From positions 207,573-271,572 of the forward strand of contig NZ_VICC01000005.1 in the NCBI RefSeq assembly GCF_006546825.1: 64,000 bases of DNA, given 5' to 3'. How positions within the stretch are numbered: the stretch's first letter is position 1; each line of letters starts with the position of its first letter. Shown in pieces: positions 27,520-36,017 of this stretch. Position numbers and translations under genes: made by a program. Source of the DNA: Actinomyces oris (GTDB lineage: Bacteria; Actinomycetota; Actinomycetes; Actinomycetales; Actinomycetaceae). Under the pieces are notes generated by a model. It was not told the DNA's origin. It did no database searches and saw only the letters and a list, made by a program, of their open reading frames with translations.

Positions 27520-29298
27520 ATGACCTCGACCAGTGCTCGCCCGCAGGACCTCCTGCCGCGCACCGACACCGACGCCTGGTGGCGCGATGCCGTCATCTAC
27601 CAGATCTACCCGCGCTCCTTCGCCGACGCCAACGGCGACGGTATCGGCGATATCCAGGGAATCCGGGAGCACATCGACCACCTGGTGGCGCTCGGCGTGG
27701 ACGCCGTGTGGCTCTCGCCCTTCTACCCCTCGCCCCAGGTCGACGCCGGCTACGACGTCTCGGACTACTTCGACCTGGCCCCCGAGTACGGCTCCCTGCA
27801 GGACCTCGACGCCCTCATCGCCGACCTCCACGAGGCCGGCATCCGCGTCATCGTCGACCTGGTCCCCAACCACTCCTCCGACCAGCACGAGTGGTTCCGC
27901 GCCGCCCTGGAGGCGGGCCCGGTGTCCCCCGAGCGCGACCGCTACATCTTCCGCCACAGCGACGACGGCGCACCGAACAACTGGGGCTCGCTCTTCGGCG
28001 GGCCGGCCTGGCAGCCGGTGGAGCCGCTCACCGGCCGCAGCGAGGACCGGGGGTGGTACTACCTCCACCTGTTCGCAGCCGAGCAACCCGACTTCAACTG
28101 GTCCAACGCGGACGTCCACGAGCACTTCCGCACCTTCCTGCGCTTCTGGGTGGAGCGCGGCGTCGAGGGCTTCCGCGTGGACGTCGCCCACGGCCTGGTC
28201 AAGGCCGAGGGCCTGCCCGACGACGACCTCGGCCCCGACCGGTGGAATATTGCCGCCTCCCCGGATGAGGACACGGCCCACGAGAAGCTGCCCGATGTCG
28301 GACCCGCCTTCAACCAGCCCGGGGTCCACGACATCTACCGCGAGTGGCGCCGTGTCCTGGATGAGGTCGGTAAGGACATCCTCCTGGTCGCCGAGGCCTG
28401 GGTGCCCACGGAGGCCGATGCCGCCCAGTACGTGCGAGCCGACGAGATGAGCCAGGCCTTCAACTTCCCCTTCCTGGGTGCCGGATGGGACGCCGACGCG
28501 CTGCGCCGCGTCATCGACGTCTCCCTGAGCGAATACGGCGCCGTGGGCGCGCCCGCCACCTGGGTGCTGTCCAACCACGACGTCGTGCGCCACGCCTCCC
28601 GCCTGGCCTACCCCGCCGACATGGACACCGACCCCGGGATCGGCCCCAAGGACCCCCAGCCCGACGCCGAGCTCGGCCTGGCCCGAGCGCGCGCCGCCAC
28701 CCTGTTCATGCTGGGCCTGCCCGGCAGCGCCTACCTCTACCAGGGCGAGGAGCTCGGACTGCCCGAGCACACCACCATGGAGGACGAGGCCCGCCAGGAC
28801 CCCCTGTGGGAGCGCACCAACCACCTCGTACCGGGGCGCGACGGCTGCCGGGTCCCCCTGCCCTGGACGCGGGACGGGGCCTCCTACGGCTACAACGCCA
28901 CCGGCCGCACCTGGTTGCCCCAACCCGAGGGCTGGGGCGAGTACTCGCCCCAGGCCCAGGAGGGACGCGAGGACTCCACCCTCACCCTGTACCGGCGGGC
29001 CATCGCCCTGCGCCGCGAGCTCCGACTCGGGCGCGGGTCAGTGGAATGGCTGGACAGCGAGCCCGGGGTCCTGCACCTGCGCAACGGCACCACCGGGATC
29101 GTCCTCAACACCACCGAGCAGCCGGTGACGATCAAGGGGGCCAGCAGGCCCCTCATCACCTCCTGGCGCCGGAGCGAGACTGACGGGTCGACTGCAGCGA
29201 ATGCCGTGGAGGCTGCGGGCGCCGTCGTCGTACCACCCAACGGCGCCTGCTGGCTGGATGCCTCCGCCGGAGGAACCGATGGCGGCGACCCGCGCTGA
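27520..29298 (+). CDS. GH13 alpha-glucosidase (oligo-1,6-glucosidase type)
   Basis: A 592-residue glycoside hydrolase family 13 enzyme, cytoplasmic (no signal peptide), that hydrolyses imported alpha-glucosides. N-terminal WWRDAVIYQIYPRSFADANGDGIGD is typical of alpha-glucosidases. The barrel motifs are DLVPNHSSD (about 113-121), GFRVDVAHG with nucleophile Asp221, LLVAEAW with acid/base Glu292, and LSNHDVVRH with Asp354. Val after the nucleophile Asp may suit alpha-1,4 over alpha-1,6 bonds; this is a guess. The lacI gene starts inside its last codons. Confidence 0.92.
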   Translation: MTSTSARPQDLLPRTDTDAWWRDAVIYQIYPRSFADANGDGIGDIQGIREHIDHLVALGVDAVWLSPFYPSPQVDAGYDVSDYFDLAPEYGSLQDLDALIADLHEAGIRVIVDLVPNHSSDQHEWFRAALEAGPVSPERDRYIFRHSDDGAPNNWGSLFGGPAWQPVEPLTGRSEDRGWYYLHLFAAEQPDFNWSNADVHEHFRTFLRFWVERGVEGFRVDVAHGLVKAEGLPDDDLGPDRWNIAASPDEDTAHEKLPDVGPAFNQPGVHDIYREWRRVLDEVGKDILLVAEAWVPTEADAAQYVRADEMSQAFNFPFLGAGWDADALRRVIDVSLSEYGAVGAPATWVLSNHDVVRHASRLAYPADMDTDPGIGPKDPQPDAELGLARARAATLFMLGLPGSAYLYQGEELGLPEHTTMEDEARQDPLWERTNHLVPGRDGCRVPLPWTRDGASYGYNATGRTWLPQPEGWGEYSPQAQEGREDSTLTLYRRAIALRRELRLGRGSVEWLDSEPGVLHLRNGTTGIVLNTTEQPVTIKGASRPLITSWRRSETDGSTAANAVEAAGAVVVPPNGACWLDASAGGTDGGDPR

Positions 29299-30292
29299 CG
29301 TGGCCCGGGCGGCGGGGGTGTCGCCTTCGACCGTCACCTACGTCCTGAGCGGTCAGCGCTCGACGAGCTCGAGCACGCGGGAGCGGGTCATGCGGGCCGT
29401 GCGCGACCTCGACTACCACCCCAACACCGCCGCCCGCTCACTGGCCTCGCCGGTGCTGCGCACCGTAGGAGTCCTCTTCCGGCGCCAGCGCTCCACCATC
29501 GACGCCAACGACCTGGACTACGTCGATGGTGTGCGTCGCGCACTGACACCCAGCGGAATCCAGGTCGTCATCCCGGTCATGACCTCCTCGGCACCGCTGA
29601 TCGAGCTGCGCTCGCTCGTGCGCTCCGGCGCCCTGGGCGGGGTGGTTCTCATGGACGTGGCTGACGGCGATGAGCGCGAGGCGATGCTGCTGGAGGAGAA
29701 GGTCCCCACCGTCCTCATCGGATCCTCGGATCGCGCCGGTGGGGCGCCCGGCATTGACGCGAACTTCGCTCAGATGGCCCGAACCGGTGTGGAGCACCTG
29801 TCCGGGCTCGGGCACCGTCGTATCGTCGCGCTCATGCGGGAGACCGCCTCCGACGACGCTCACGCCCGCCAGGACCAGGCCCGCGAGCTCCTGCGCGCCG
29901 CCCAGGAGCTGGGGGTGGAGGTCCTGGTGCGTCAGGTGCCGGAGGCGGCGCTGGCCGGAGCCGAGATCCTGGGAGCCGGCGGCCTCATCGAGGGGTGCAG
30001 CGCCGTCCTGTCCAACAACCCCGCCGCCGTGGTGGGACTGGCCTGCGCGGCGCAGGCCCACGGGTTGTCCGTTCCCGCCGACCTGTCCGTGCTCACCCTC
30101 GGGATCACCCAGGGCAGCGGCCGCCATGGGGAGGCCTTCAGTGAGCTCAGCGTGGACCGGGGGGCCATGGGGGCCGAGGCGGGCTCGCTCCTGCTCAGAT
30201 GCCTCAGAGGAGAACCGGACCCGGCCCAGCACCGCGGGCTCATGCCCGCCGTCCTCACCGACCGCGGCTCCACGGCGTGCTGCCGTAGCTGA
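29279..30292 (+). CDS. LacI-family transcriptional regulator
   Basis: A 337-residue LacI/GalR repressor. The N-terminal helix-turn-helix is ADVARAAGVSPSTVTYVLSG (about 6-25) with hinge helix PNTAARSLAS, followed by a periplasmic-binding-type effector domain. I chose the ATG at 29279 with GGAGG just upstream; it overlaps the glucosidase gene by 20 nt. Context makes it the regulator of this locus, probably acting at the palindrome at 23966-23981 and relieved by an alpha-glucoside or its product. Confidence 0.9.
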   Translation: MAATRADVARAAGVSPSTVTYVLSGQRSTSSSTRERVMRAVRDLDYHPNTAARSLASPVLRTVGVLFRRQRSTIDANDLDYVDGVRRALTPSGIQVVIPVMTSSAPLIELRSLVRSGALGGVVLMDVADGDEREAMLLEEKVPTVLIGSSDRAGGAPGIDANFAQMARTGVEHLSGLGHRRIVALMRETASDDAHARQDQARELLRAAQELGVEVLVRQVPEAALAGAEILGAGGLIEGCSAVLSNNPAAVVGLACAAQAHGLSVPADLSVLTLGITQGSGRHGEAFSELSVDRGAMGAEAGSLLLRCLRGEPDPAQHRGLMPAVLTDRGSTACCRS

Positions 30293-30373
30293 GGAGCGGA
30301 CGTGAAAGCGCCCGAGTTGCTGCACTCCCTGTCAGACTGGTAATGGGCATAGGGCGTTGAAGGAGAAGGGATA

Positions 30374-31291
30374 ATGCCGAGCAGAACCCGCGTGGCCGAC
30401 ACTCTCGTCGGCCTGCTGGTCCTGACCGTGGTAGCTCTCGCCGTTCTCCCGTGGCTGGTTCCTAGAATCCAGGAGGCAGCGCGCGACAAACCCGACCCCG
30501 ACCTCGTCCTGACTGCGGTCAAGAAGCATCAAGCGGTGCTGGACGCCGAATGGACCAATCCTGAGGCCTCCACCGGAGCCGCCCCACCTATGCAGGCCGA
30601 ACTGATGATCCGAGATGCGCGCAAACAGCTGACCCAGGACGGTATCCCGGTGACCTCTGCGACGAGCGAGGTCAGGCGCATCAGGGCCACCTACCAGGAT
30701 GACGGCAATGTTCACGTGATAGCCGAGGTCTCCACCTCCAAGACCTACGCAGACGTTTCCGGCACGACCAGCGTGGAGACGAACCGTCACACTCTCGTCC
30801 TCACTGGGAACGATGACCGCGGGTACTCGGTGGTGAGCGACGAGATCGTTGATCCGGCGCGTCCCAGTCCTCCCGTTGACATCCAGCACCGCGCCGACCT
30901 CATGGGGCTGGGGGTGAGCATCGTGTTTGTCTCCATTGCCGTCGTCGCGGTGGCGCTGTCCTGTCGGAATCGAGCCCATCTGCCCCGTGGCTTCGCCCGG
31001 CTGCCTTTCGGCGGCGCCTTCGCACTGATGATCGGGATCGCCTGGGGCTACACGGTCGGAAACGCAGGCGTTCAGGACGACGACGGGGAAGCGATGAGCT
31101 GCCTCGGGGAGCGCGTGACCTCGCTCGACTCCCGACTCATCCCCTTCCTCAGCCGCGACTGCGTGACTCAGAGCCGCATCGACGTGCTTGCGGCCCTGCT
31201 GGCCGCCGTGACCATCGTCCTCATCGAGTACAGGATCCTGCTGAGCCTCCGGCAGACAACCGGAGACGCGAACCTGCTCGACAGGCCCTAG
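30374..31291 (+). CDS. Membrane protein of unknown function
   Basis: I do not recognise this 305-residue protein. One helix at about residues 9-31 is followed by a hydrophilic, probably extracytoplasmic domain (about 32-175), then three more helices (about 177-199, 213-232 and 275-298). Two cysteines near residues 240-260, in a loop between the last two helices, could form a disulfide. The SD (AGGAGAAGG) is good. It stands alone between lacI and a bidirectional terminator, so context gives no function. Confidence 0.7.
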   Translation: MPSRTRVADTLVGLLVLTVVALAVLPWLVPRIQEAARDKPDPDLVLTAVKKHQAVLDAEWTNPEASTGAAPPMQAELMIRDARKQLTQDGIPVTSATSEVRRIRATYQDDGNVHVIAEVSTSKTYADVSGTTSVETNRHTLVLTGNDDRGYSVVSDEIVDPARPSPPVDIQHRADLMGLGVSIVFVSIAVVAVALSCRNRAHLPRGFARLPFGGAFALMIGIAWGYTVGNAGVQDDDGEAMSCLGERVTSLDSRLIPFLSRDCVTQSRIDVLAALLAAVTIVLIEYRILLSLRQTTGDANLLDRP

Positions 31292-31297
31292 AGCGAC

Positions 31298-31334
31298 AGC
31301 GGTGGCGCCGCCCGAGGGGGACGGCGCCACCGCT
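31298..31334. terminator. Bidirectional hairpin between convergent genes
   Basis: A 13-bp perfect stem (31298-31310 with 31322-31334) with an 11-nt loop, between the unknown membrane protein gene (plus) and valS (minus). It can terminate both. Confidence 0.75.
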
Positions 31335-31359
31335 CGTCACAGGACCGGGTGCTTGCGGC

Positions 31360-34176
31360 TCACTTCTTCTTGGCCGGGGCCTGGCCGAGCTCGGCGGCGG
31401 TCACGGTCACCGGGGAGGCGCCTTCAGCCGAGTCGGCTGCCGAGGCGGCCTGCTCCACGATGAAGGGGCCGGTCACCTTGGCGGCCTCCGTCAGGTCCGC
31501 ACGAACCGCCTCGATGGCCTCGGCGTACTCGGGCCGGTCGGCGGCAACGGCCAGCGTCACCGAGAGGATCGGCGTCTTCTGACTCGTCTTGGCCTCCGAC
31601 TTCACCTTGCGCAGTGCCGCCAGGGCGACTCCCGCGCGGGCCACCAGCTCGGCGTCGGCCCCGGCGGAGGCCTCCCGCAGACCACCGGACTGCGGCCAGG
31701 CGGCCCGGTGCACCGAGCCGGTGCGGTACCAGCTCCACACCTCCTCGGTGGCGAAGGGCAGGAAGGGGGCCAGCAGGCGCACGAAGGTGTCCACGGCGAT
31801 CGCCAGCGTCGCCCGCGCCGAGCGGACGGCGGCCGCGTCGTGAGAACCGTCGAAGTCATTGGCGCGGTCCTTGACCAGCTCGATGTAGTCATCGCAGAAG
31901 GTCCAGAAGAAGGACTCGGTGACCTCCAGGGCCCGGGCGTGACCGAACTCCTCAAAGGCCGCCGTGGCGGCGTCGACGACGTCGGCCAGAGCCGCCAGGA
32001 CCGCACGGTCGATCGGCTCACTGACCACCGAGGCGTCCAGGCAGGGGACAGGTGCCGCGGCCACAGTGGCCTCGTCGGCGTCCCAGGGGAGCCCCATGGA
32101 CAGGGCGAACTTGGAGGCGTTGAGGACCTTGATGGCCAGACGACGGCCGATCTTGATCTGGGTCTCCTCGAAGGCCGCGTCCAGGCCCAGGCGGGCCGAG
32201 CTGGCCCAGTAGCGCACGGCGTCGGAGCCGTACTGCTCCAGCAGGCCCATGGGGGTGACGACATTGCCCTTCGACTTGGACATCTTCTTGTGGTCGGAGT
32301 CCAGGATCCAGCCCGACAGGCCGGCATTCGTCCACGGCAGGGCCGCGAACTCCAGGTTCGCGCGCACCACCGTGGTAAACAGCCAGGTGCGGATGATGTC
32401 CTGCCCCTGCGGGCGCAGGTCCATCGGGTAGACCCGGCCGAAGAGGTCCTCGTCGCTCAGCCAGCCCGAGGCCAGCTGGGGAGAGAGGGAGGAAGTGGCC
32501 CAGGTGTCCATGATGTCGAGCTCGCCGACGAAACCACCGGGCTTTCCGCGCTGGTCCTCGGTGTAGCCGGCCGGGACGTCGGAGGAGGGGTCCACGGGCA
32601 GCTCGGACTCGGCCGGCGTCAGGATCGCGTCGTAGTCGACCTCGCCGTCGGCCCCGACCTGGTACCACAGCGGGAAGGGGACGCCGAAGAAGCGCTGACG
32701 CGAGACCAGCCAGTCGTTGTTGAGGCCGCGCACCCAGTTCTCGTAGCGCACGCGCATGAAGTCGGGGTGGAACTCCAGCTGGCGGCCGCGCTCGAGCAGC
32801 TCCTCGCGCAGGTCGGTGCCGGAGGCCGGGTTCGTCCACTCCTTGCCGCCGTTACGGATGTACCACTGGCGGGAGGTGACGATCTCCAGGGGCTTGTCGC
32901 CCTTCTCGAAGAAGTTGGTCTGACGCACCGTCTTGACGGGCTCGCCGCGCATCTCACCGGTCTGGGCCAGGCGGGCCACGAGGGCCTCACGGGCCGAGAA
33001 GGTGGTCTTGCCGGCCATGGCCTCGTACATCTCGCGGCCGGCCGGGGAGGTGATCCACTCGGGGGTCTCGGTCTCGATGCGCCCGTCCTTGCGCAGGATC
33101 GCTCGCAGCGGCAGCTGCAGGTCGCGCCACCAGTCGATGTCCGTGGTGTCACCGAAGGTGCAGCACATGGCGATGCCGGCGCCCTTGTCCTTCTCCGCGG
33201 CCGGGTGCGGCAGGACCGGCACCTCGACACCGAAGACGGGGGAGGACACGGTGGTGCTGAACAGGGGCTGGTAGCGCTCGTCGTCGGGGTGGGCCACCAG
33301 GGCAACGCAGGCGGGCAGCAGCTCGGGACGGGTGGTCTCGATGCACACGTCGACGCCGTTCTCCACCGGGGCGCCGGCGGCCTCGGCCTTGGCGGCGGCG
33401 GCCTCATCGACGATGTGGAAGGCCAGGCGGTGGTAGAAGCCGGGGTACTCGCGCGACTCCAGCTCGGCCTGAGCCACCGCCGTCTGGAAGGTGACGTCCC
33501 ACAGACCGGGCGCCGCGGCCTGGTAGGCCTCCCCGCGCTCGAGGTTGTGCAGGAAGGCGGTCTGGGCGACCTTGCGGGCCCGCTCGCCAATGGTCTGGTA
33601 GGTGTGCGACCAGTCCACACTCAGACCCAGGCGACGCCACAGGGCCTCGAACTGCTTCTCGTCCTCCACCGTGAGGCGCTCGCACAGCTCGACGAAGTTG
33701 CGACGCGAGACCGGCACCTGGTCGCGGGCCTTGATCGACTTGCCCTCCCCGCCGGTGTGCGGGGGAGTGAAGTCCGGGTCGTAGGGCAGGGAGGGGTCGC
33801 AGCGCACCCCGAAGTAGTTCTGGACGCGGCGCTCGGTGGGCAGGCCATTGTCGTCCCAGCCCATGGGGTAGAACACCGCCTTGCCGCGCATGCGCTGGAA
33901 GCGGGCCACGGTGTCGGTGTGGGTGTAGGAGAAGACGTGCCCCACGTGCAGGGAGCCGGAGACCGTCGGCGGCGGAGTGTCGATGGAGAAGACCTCGGCG
34001 CGCTCGGCGCTGCGGTCGAAGGCGTAGGTCCCCTCGGACTCCCAGCGCTCGCCCCAGGTGGTCTCCAGGCCGTCGGTCGACACCTTGGCCGGCACTCGCG
34101 GGCTGTGGGGCTCGGAGGGCAGCAGACGGCTGGATGACGACGGGGGAGCGGAGTGGCTCGTGGGGATCTCAGACAT
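31360..34176 (-). CDS. valS: Valyl-tRNA synthetase
   Basis: A 938-residue class I aminoacyl-tRNA synthetase charging tRNA-Val. The HIGH-type motif is in SGSLHVGHVFSYTH, the editing domain CP1 is in the middle, and KMSKS appears as KKMSKSKGNVVTPMG. The C-terminal region has the anticodon-binding domain and a tail ending in PAKKK; the terminal coiled coil is short. Length fits the family. It is divergent from the Pup locus. Confidence 0.96.
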   Translation of the reverse strand: MSEIPTSHSAPPSSSSRLLPSEPHSPRVPAKVSTDGLETTWGERWESEGTYAFDRSAERAEVFSIDTPPPTVSGSLHVGHVFSYTHTDTVARFQRMRGKAVFYPMGWDDNGLPTERRVQNYFGVRCDPSLPYDPDFTPPHTGGEGKSIKARDQVPVSRRNFVELCERLTVEDEKQFEALWRRLGLSVDWSHTYQTIGERARKVAQTAFLHNLERGEAYQAAAPGLWDVTFQTAVAQAELESREYPGFYHRLAFHIVDEAAAAKAEAAGAPVENGVDVCIETTRPELLPACVALVAHPDDERYQPLFSTTVSSPVFGVEVPVLPHPAAEKDKGAGIAMCCTFGDTTDIDWWRDLQLPLRAILRKDGRIETETPEWITSPAGREMYEAMAGKTTFSAREALVARLAQTGEMRGEPVKTVRQTNFFEKGDKPLEIVTSRQWYIRNGGKEWTNPASGTDLREELLERGRQLEFHPDFMRVRYENWVRGLNNDWLVSRQRFFGVPFPLWYQVGADGEVDYDAILTPAESELPVDPSSDVPAGYTEDQRGKPGGFVGELDIMDTWATSSLSPQLASGWLSDEDLFGRVYPMDLRPQGQDIIRTWLFTTVVRANLEFAALPWTNAGLSGWILDSDHKKMSKSKGNVVTPMGLLEQYGSDAVRYWASSARLGLDAAFEETQIKIGRRLAIKVLNASKFALSMGLPWDADEATVAAAPVPCLDASVVSEPIDRAVLAALADVVDAATAAFEEFGHARALEVTESFFWTFCDDYIELVKDRANDFDGSHDAAAVRSARATLAIAVDTFVRLLAPFLPFATEEVWSWYRTGSVHRAAWPQSGGLREASAGADAELVARAGVALAALRKVKSEAKTSQKTPILSVTLAVAADRPEYAEAIEAVRADLTEAAKVTGPFIVEQAASAADSAEGASPVTVTAAELGQAPAKKK

Positions 34177-34367
34177 GGGTCGATTCTGTCACGGCGTGGC
34201 CCAGGGCCTCGACCGGCTGCGGTGTGAGGTCGGCGGGCGTTAACGCCGCTCCGCCTGACTCGTGGATACGGATACGGGTTACGAAACGGGCGCGGATTGG
34301 TACGCTTGTACCAATATGGATCGAAGGGGATCGCAGCGGCCCCGAGCCGCGGTCGAGGAGGACGCGC

Positions 34368-36017
34368 ATGGATGAGGAACCGGTGGAGCACAAGGACCCA
34401 GTGGCGCAGGCGCTGACGGGCGTCTCCCAGGAGCCGTCGGCGCAGGCCGGCAGCCAGTCCGGAGGGGACGTCACCGAGCGCCTGCGGGAGCTCAGCGAGC
34501 ACGCCGGCGTGCTCAGCCGCAAGAACACCCACCTGGCCAACGCCCTCAGGGCCGCGCGCCAGGAGCTGGCGGCCCTCCACGAGGACGTCAAGGCCCTCCA
34601 GCTCCCGCCCCTGGCGCACGCCACCGTCCTGGCCGTGGACACAGGCGAGCGCACCGCCGATGTCTCCATCGCCGGACGGCGCCACCGGGTGGGCGTGGGG
34701 CCCGCCGTTGTGTCCTCCTCCCTCCACCCGGGTGACGACGTCGTCCTCAACGAGCACCTCGTCATCACCGCCACCTGCCCCTCACCGCGCTTCGGGGAGG
34801 TCGTCACCGTCAAGGAGACCTACGACGACGGCACCGTCCTGGTCCTGGCCCGCCACGACGAGGAGCAGGTCCTCAGCCTCTCGGAGACCCTGAGCGACCA
34901 CCGCCCTCGGGTCGGTGACGCCCTCGTGGCCGACCTGGCCGTGCGCATGGCACTGCGTCCCGTGGTGCGCTCCGAGGTCGAGGAGCTCGTCCTGGAGGAG
35001 GTGCCCGACGTCGGATACGGCGACATCGGGGGACTGGGCGAGCAGATCGAGCTCATCCGCGACGCCGTCGAGCTGCCCTTCCTCCACCCCGACCTCTACC
35101 GCGAGCACCGGCTCACCCCGCCGCGCGGGGTGCTGCTCTACGGGCCGCCCGGATGCGGCAAGACCCTCATCGCCAAGGCAGTCGCCGCCTCCCTGGGGGC
35201 CGGCGGGCGCGGCGAGGCCTACTTCCTCAACATCAAGGGCCCCCAGCTGCTGGACAAGTACGTGGGGGAGACCGAGCGGCGCATCCGCGTCATCTTCGCC
35301 CGCGCCCGGGAGAAGGCGGCCACCGGCGTGCCCGTCGTTGTCTTCTTCGACGAGATGGACTCCCTGTTCCGCACCCGCGGGTCCGGACGCTCCTCGGACG
35401 TCGAGACCACCGTCGTCCCGCAGATGCTCGCCGAGATCGACGGCGTCGACGAGCTCGACAACGTCGTGGTCATCGGTGCCACCAACCGCGAGGACATGAT
35501 CGACCCGGCCATCCTGCGGCCGGGCCGCCTGGACGTCAAGATCCGCATCGGCCGGCCGGACCGGCGCGGCGCCGCCGAGATCCTGGCGACATACCTGGCC
35601 CCCGACCTCCCCATCAGCGAGGAGCTCCTGGCGGCACACGGTGACGCGCAGGGCGCGGTGGACGCCCTCATCGAGCAGGTGATCGATGCCCTCTACACCC
35701 GCCGCCGCGCCACCGAGATGGTCGAGCTCACCCGCGCCGACGGGGAGATCGAGATCCTCCACGTCGCCGACCTCGTCAGCGGTGCCATGCTCGCCAACAT
35801 CGTCGACCGCGCCAAGAAGGCAGCCGTCAAGGACCTGGTCACCAAGGGCAGGCGCGGCCTGACGTCCGAGCATCTGCGCCGCGCCGTCATCGAGGAGATC
35901 ATGGAGAACGAGGGCCTGCCCGCCACCGTCCACCCCGACGACTGGGCCCGCGTCAGCGGGAGGCGCGGCACGCCGGTGGTCTCCATGAGCGTGCTCCAGC
36001 GCTCGCGGGAGGAGTGA
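34368..36017 (+). CDS. arc: Mpa/ARC AAA+ ATPase of the Pup system, without proteasome-docking tail
   Basis: A 549-residue ring ATPase that recognises pupylated proteins. An N-terminal coiled coil (about 35-77) binds Pup, and OB domains follow. Walker A is GPPGCGKT (about 259-266) and Walker B is VVFFDEMDSLF. The ATG at 34368 has GAGGAGGAC before it. The C-terminus ends SVLQRSREE and lacks the Gln-Tyr-Leu tail that Mpa uses to open the 20S proteasome. No prcB/prcA lie in this locus. Corynebacterium likewise has this ATPase without a proteasome, where it may act as an unfoldase alone. It overlaps dop by 4 nt. Confidence 0.92.
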   Translation: MDEEPVEHKDPVAQALTGVSQEPSAQAGSQSGGDVTERLRELSEHAGVLSRKNTHLANALRAARQELAALHEDVKALQLPPLAHATVLAVDTGERTADVSIAGRRHRVGVGPAVVSSSLHPGDDVVLNEHLVITATCPSPRFGEVVTVKETYDDGTVLVLARHDEEQVLSLSETLSDHRPRVGDALVADLAVRMALRPVVRSEVEELVLEEVPDVGYGDIGGLGEQIELIRDAVELPFLHPDLYREHRLTPPRGVLLYGPPGCGKTLIAKAVAASLGAGGRGEAYFLNIKGPQLLDKYVGETERRIRVIFARAREKAATGVPVVVFFDEMDSLFRTRGSGRSSDVETTVVPQMLAEIDGVDELDNVVVIGATNREDMIDPAILRPGRLDVKIRIGRPDRRGAAEILATYLAPDLPISEELLAAHGDAQGAVDALIEQVIDALYTRRRATEMVELTRADGEIEILHVADLVSGAMLANIVDRAKKAAVKDLVTKGRRGLTSEHLRRAVIEEIMENEGLPATVHPDDWARVSGRRGTPVVSMSVLQRSREE

